Shown here piece after piece: positions 6,807 to 10,640 of a stretch of 10,640 nt of DNA. Below the pieces are notes generated by a model. It did not search any database. It was given only the letters and a program-made list of their open reading frames with translations, and had not been told where the DNA came from. Each line of letters opens with the position of its first letter. Positions within the stretch are counted from its first letter, which is position 1. The DNA is from Tubulinosema ratisbonensis (lineage: Eukaryota > Microsporidia > Tubulinosematidae): positions 1 through 10,640 of the forward strand of contig RCSS01000158.1 in NCBI GenBank assembly GCA_004000155.1, given 5' to 3'. The translations under genes and the position numbers were made by a program.

Positions 6807-8273
6807 ATGAAAAAAAGAAATTTAAAAATAGAAGAAAAAAAGAAATTAGAATCAAAAACAACATTTAGGGATGAAACCACTATTAATTCACAATACAACA
6901 ATGAATCATTGTTTAAACATGAAATTGGTTTGGTAGATTATACTATTCTTAACAAAATAGGTACTGGGAGTAGTAGCGATGTAAAATTAGGAATTAACAA
7001 ATTTACAAAAGAAAAAGTGGCTATAAAAATAGTACCTAGAAAAAAGGCTAACCCTGCTATGGCTAAAGAGAGAGAAGAGAAAAGGGAGATAAGAATTCTA
7101 AGAGAGACTGTTATTTCTTTGTTTGTTAGACATCCTAATATTGTTAGATTGATTGATTTTAATTACGATGAAAATTATTTTTATTTGATTTTTGAATACG
7201 CGGAAGGATTTCAGTTATACGATCTTATTTTAGAGAGTGGAAGGATGAGTGAAATAGATTGTAGAAGAATATTCAGACAAATCATCTCAGCAGTGGTTTA
7301 CATACATAAAAATGGAGTGGCACACAGAGATTTAAAAATAGAAAATATTTTGGTTGATATCAATGGAAATGTCAAATTAATTGATTTTGGTTTGGCGAAC
7401 TTCTATGATGAGTTAAATGGCCTAAGAACCTTTTGTGGATCTCTTTACTTTGCAGCGCCAGAACTATTAAAAGGATATATTTATAAAGGAAATGTCATTG
7501 ATGTTTGGAGTTTAGGTGTAATTTTATACACCATGGCTTGTGGATTTGTGCCATTCGATGATAAAAGTATTTACGTTTTACAGGAAAAAATAAAAAATTC
7601 TGATTATCAGTTACCCAAACATTTAAGTTTACCTCTAAAAAATCTCATCTCAAAAATGTTAACCAAAAACTTTCAAGATAGAATTGATCTTGAAGAAATA
7701 ATTGAAGATGAATGGTTAAATGAAAATTATTCTACAAAAATAGAAACATATTTCCAATTGGATCATAAAAATTTAAAATTTGATGAACAGATGATGAATT
7801 TATTAGCAAACGTTTTAGATTTTCAGTTTGATGATATTGTTTTAGAAATTCAAGATTTTTTTGTGCTTAGCAAAGAAGAAAAGAAACAAAGAATTAACAA
7901 AAAAGCGCCAATTTTGGTGTTATACAAATTTATTTCAGAAAACAAAGAGATGTACTCTGAGATTGAGATTGATGACATAATTAAAAGTGAAAGTGTGCCT
8001 GAAAAAATTAAATTATTTGTAGATTTAATTTTGAAAAATGAGTTATGCAAAAAAGGTAGAGAAATGCAAAACATATCCATTTTAGAGCAAAGACACTTTG
8101 ATTCAACTGTAAATGTTTACCCAGAAATTAGGCGATCCTTTTTAAAAGGAATTTTTAAAGGAATTTTCCTGCCTGTACAAAGAACAGAAGAAGAGTTAAG
8201 AAATTTTATAGAAAGATTTTGTATGAAAAAGGATATAAAATTTTGGATAATTTTTGAGAGGAAGAAGTTTTAA
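6807..8273 (+). CDS. KIN1: KIN1/MARK-type serine/threonine protein kinase
   Basis: Protein kinase of the CAMK group, closest by motif to fungal Kin1/Kin2, which act in polarity and secretion at the membrane. Counting from the ATG at 6807 (488 aa): glycine loop GTGSSSDV 52-59, ATP lysine in VAIK at 74, helix-C Glu about 100, catalytic HRDLKIEN 173-180, DFG 193-195, and activation loop RTFCGSLYFAAPEL 207-220 with phosphorylatable T208. The FCGSLYFAAPELL wording is a Kin1 hallmark. After the kinase domain, about 325-380 (FDEQMMNLLANVLDFQFDD ... APILVLYKFISE) resembles the UBA-like segment of Kin1/MARK. The last 45 residues, from SFLKGIF, look like a shortened KA1 membrane-binding domain. A GTG at 6771 would add 12 residues, but the first ATG is preferred. 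All catalytic residues are intact. No CCC signal precedes it. Confidence 0.88.
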   Translation: MKKRNLKIEEKKKLESKTTFRDETTINSQYNNESLFKHEIGLVDYTILNKIGTGSSSDVKLGINKFTKEKVAIKIVPRKKANPAMAKEREEKREIRILRETVISLFVRHPNIVRLIDFNYDENYFYLIFEYAEGFQLYDLILESGRMSEIDCRRIFRQIISAVVYIHKNGVAHRDLKIENILVDINGNVKLIDFGLANFYDELNGLRTFCGSLYFAAPELLKGYIYKGNVIDVWSLGVILYTMACGFVPFDDKSIYVLQEKIKNSDYQLPKHLSLPLKNLISKMLTKNFQDRIDLEEIIEDEWLNENYSTKIETYFQLDHKNLKFDEQMMNLLANVLDFQFDDIVLEIQDFFVLSKEEKKQRINKKAPILVLYKFISENKEMYSEIEIDDIIKSESVPEKIKLFVDLILKNELCKKGREMQNISILEQRHFDSTVNVYPEIRRSFLKGIFKGIFLPVQRTEEELRNFIERFCMKKDIKFWIIFERKKF

Positions 8274-8466
8274 AATCTAACAGATTTTTAAAAAACAAAC
8301 ACAGCGTTTAAGCCATTAAATAGAAAATTTAAGGCAAAATTAAGAAGATATTATAATACTTAAGATATTGAAAAAATGTTTCGAAAATCCAAAATGTCCA
8401 TGTATAGGCGAAGAAACATCAATTGCCTGAGAAAAACTCAATCACAACAAAAATATTAGTTCAACG
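8274..8466. other. Spacer downstream of kinase, tiny ORF inside
   Basis: AT-rich and without a supported gene. One 27-codon frame runs 8376-8459 and gives an Arg/Lys-rich peptide (MFRKSKMSMYRRRN...). It resembles no small ribosomal protein I know and has no CCC signal. It is probably chance, although its base mix is less A/T-biased than the surroundings. Confidence 0.35.
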
Positions 8467-9822
8467 NTCTTAAAAAGATGCGNGAAANAANATTTGGTAN
8501 TAGAATTAAACNNATTATGAGATTTAAAAAGTGCTTTTNNGNNTTTTGCNATNCNATTANNCTCCAANTNAAAGATAANAATACTTTACANAACTCAANC
8601 ATATTTATCGTGAAAAANCTTNAAGATATTTTTCTAGNATAAATTAAATTTTAAATAAAAATTTATTGTNTCTANGAAACAGAAGAANCANNAAAAAATA
8701 AGACAAAATCATTNAANNAATCGTTAATTNGNAATTATNATTNAAANAAGNCANTCGCACCTGTGANTTNTGACAANATGTGAACGAATNANATNNAACT
8801 ATANNNANCTACTCTTTTANACNCAAATAACTTTTTCAAATATAAATATATAAACGCTAGAATTCGAGAAGTTGCGANANAGAAAANTNTTNAACTGTTT
8901 AATNGAANCACTGTCTTNTAAAAAAACCANTAGNATTTCAAAAGANTTNGAANNGNTTNNNGATNGTTGATTATNTAAACAATATNNAAGAATNAATNNN
9001 ANCTTANNTNATTTTNAAGAACNTACNNCAATAAGANNAANNTCATTNATATTAAATAGATGATCTTANNTGTTACAANTNNAATCCATTNATTTGANGG
9101 AAGNAAATCTTTCTTANTANNNAAANAANNNCATTTTTTCTATTTTNTATAANCNNATACTAGCNAAATACNCCNAGNATATGTNTAAATTGNTCATTNA
9201 TAAACAAANTNTAAGCGTANATAGATANANTTGCTGATAAAAANTNTATTTTAAANAAATNAAAANCCTGACTANCCTTAAAATTAACTANTANGANACA
9301 AANACANNGTTAAAACANAANATNTTGACAATAACGAAGTCAATATAACATATTTTACAAAGTNTTAAGTTANATTTTTAAACAANANAGNTCACACTTA
9401 GAANTATTACTNANGTNATNCNAAAAAACTATNATATNGATTTNACANAATTTTTNACATTATNTTNACAATTTAACANTNGAACCTCTNAAAAATATTT
9501 TNGTNTTTTTTTCNCAACTGAATTTTACAAATNNACATTCTTTCCAAAAAAATNTAATNAATTTTTGCATTAAACTTCTAGCCATTTTTTATCTTCAGAA
9601 ATTTATTTGTCAAATNTTAGCTNCCGNTAAAANAAAAAGCTTAAAATCTCAACATATGNTNANAATATTCANNACANATAGCNNCTACANNNACATGAAA
9701 GCTNATATTATCAATTAAATTTATAAGTTTTACTCCATTGTTTGGTTGTTACTGCCTAATACATTGCTTTTACTTAGAAAATAAATTTACTATCTAGTAT
9801 AAAAANGNGANAAAAGAAGGAN
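8467..9822. repeat. N-dense block, probable collapsed repeat
   Basis: About 185 single or short-run N calls are scattered through these 1.36 kb, against about 13 in all the rest of the window. They are isolated bases rather than fixed-length gaps, so this is not a scaffold gap. It looks like a consensus of disagreeing reads: several diverged copies of a repeat collapsed together, divergent haplotypes, or poor read quality. No reading frame, terminal repeat or transposase motif can be read through the ambiguity. A mobile-element remnant is plausible but not shown. Confidence 0.5.
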
Positions 9823-9966
9823 AAAATACAGAGGCTTAGCTTATATGTTTTAATTCAGAATATTACTTCTCCTCTGAAAAGCATATTGTCTCGAACCTTT
9901 CTTGCTAATAATATTATTGGTTTGGAATTGTAAAGTTTTCCAAAAAAAATCTTAAAATTATCTCTA

Positions 9967-9986
9967 TTGTGGACACCTTTAAACAG
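9967..9986 (+). repeat. Near copy of the motif at 951-967
   Basis: TTGTGGACACCTTTAAACAG, matching the 951-967 motif with three extra bases. It lies about 140 bases past the end of the N-dense block, so it could belong to the edge of that possible repeat. The link is inference. Confidence 0.25.
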
Positions 9987-10329
9987 TTAAAGCAATTTTT
10001 CGGAACTTTCTTAGCACGCTCACTTTTAATTTAGAAAAAATTTTTTAGCATACATAGAGAATCAAGTGGATTTTAGTAATCAAATGTAAATTTTACTAAA
10101 ATAAAGAATTTTTTATTAGAAAGGGCATAATTTCTTTATTTTTTATAAATAATATCATCAGAAAAATTCATTATTAAATACAATTTTAGTTAAGTTTTAT
10201 TCAAATTTAATAAAAATTATATGCAATGTGTTTGCTACATAAGAATTCAATATTAGGTTCTAATTTTGTAAGTTTTAATCTTCAATTACTATAAATGGTT
10301 ATATTAAATCAAGTTTTCTTTTTTATTAG

Positions 10330-10449
10330 CAATCCATTGAGAACGCTGAGCCCAATTTTGACAAACTTGAAGAAGGAAAGGGTATCAACAAATTTATAGA
10401 ATGTTTTGTAAGATTTGGATATTTAATTTATATTTCTGCAAGCATCTAA
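10330..10449 (+). pseudogene. Possible coding relic, 39 codons, no ATG
   Basis: Open frame from just after a TAG (10327-10329) to TAA (10447-10449), reading QSIENAEPNFDKLEEGKG and then INKFIECFVRFGYLIY. The peptide has a balanced, protein-like mix of charged and aromatic residues, and its codons are less A/T-biased than nearby spacer. It has no ATG. It could be a decayed gene fragment, the end of a frameshifted gene, or chance. A T-rich tract ending in TTAG precedes it, which also resembles a 3' splice site, but I see no matching 5' exon. Confidence 0.2.
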
Positions 10450-10531
10450 GTAATAATAGCTCATTTAAACAAAGATTTCATAAAGTCATCGTTTCGCATT
10501 TCTGCGAGTTAATTTGAAAACATTAAATTAG

Positions 10532-10640
10532 TTATATCAGATACATTTACCAACATTGGTTGTGTCATTCATTCAGGAAAATCGAGTTGTTATAAATCTA
10601 AAAATCTTTCTTAAAAACCTAATGAAGAAGAGTGCAAATG
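10532..10640 (+). other. Open frame running off the window end
   Basis: Open from after a TAG at 10529-10531 to the window edge (36 codons), with an internal ATG at 10621. The peptide includes SFIQENRVVINLKIFLKNL and ends Lys-rich. It may be the beginning of a gene that continues beyond the window or a chance frame. Nothing recognisable. Confidence 0.15.

Larger units (their letters stand above)
9823..10640. other. AT-rich terminal region without a supported gene
   Basis: Clean sequence following the N-dense block. It holds the second copy of the TTGTGGAC motif (9967-9986) and two small open frames (10330-10449 and 10532-10640) described separately. The patch 10330-10400 is less A/T-biased than its surroundings. 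No RNA gene was recognised: a GGTTCGAGAC on the minus strand near 9889-9898 recalls a tRNA B box but no tRNA fold surrounds it. Confidence 0.4.

Noticed and set aside
7850..8080. 76-codon minus-strand frame inside the kinase
   Set aside because: Antisense shadow of the kinase C-terminal region, Ser/Phe/Ile-rich, with no start signal.
8735..9046. 103-codon minus-strand open frame
   Set aside because: It stays open only because many codons contain N and read as X. It gives no evidence of coding.
9885..9905. Minus-strand GGTTCGAGAC resembling a tRNA B box
   Set aside because: It does not match the full B box, and no A box, anticodon arm or acceptor stem can be folded around it.

Overview
The window looks like nuclear DNA of a microsporidian, a highly reduced fungal-related intracellular parasite. 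The DNA is extremely A+T-rich. The genes have no visible introns. Eukaryote-specific families (heat shock factor, SRP72, KIN1-type kinase) are present in compact or shortened form. Three of the five main genes carry CCC or CCCC within two bases of the ATG, which matches the CCC-like start signal described for microsporidia. I cannot name the genus from sequence alone.

Layout. (1) 98-859 (+): heat shock transcription factor. (2) 860-1272: A/T-only spacer ending in a 95-bp microsatellite that stops four bases before the next ATG. (3) 1273-2235 (+): 320-residue protein of unknown function. (4) 2236-3334: about 1.1 kb of AT-rich spacer, then a doubtful small ORF (3335-3529). (5) 3512-4543 (-): protein with a probable signal peptide, likely secreted and probably lineage-specific. 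(6) 4544-5603: about 1.06 kb of spacer between divergent genes. (7) 5604-6605 (+): short SRP72, a signal recognition particle subunit. (8) 6807-8273 (+): KIN1/MARK-type Ser/Thr kinase. (9) 8274-10640: no convincing gene. This stretch holds a 1.36-kb block with roughly 185 scattered N calls, then clean AT-rich DNA with two small open frames that may be gene relics.

The five main genes cover about half the window. They do not form an operon or obvious pathway. SRP72 and the signal-peptide protein both relate to the secretory route, but this is coincidence of neighbourhood rather than evidence of joint function. The heat shock factor, SRP72 and kinase are housekeeping or regulatory genes. The signal-peptide protein and the 1273-2235 gene are the uncharacterised ones. 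No tRNA, rRNA, CRISPR array or clearly identifiable transposase was seen. I found no convincing new multi-gene system. The items most worth a second look are the secreted orphan, the N-dense block, and the altered recognition helix of the heat shock factor.
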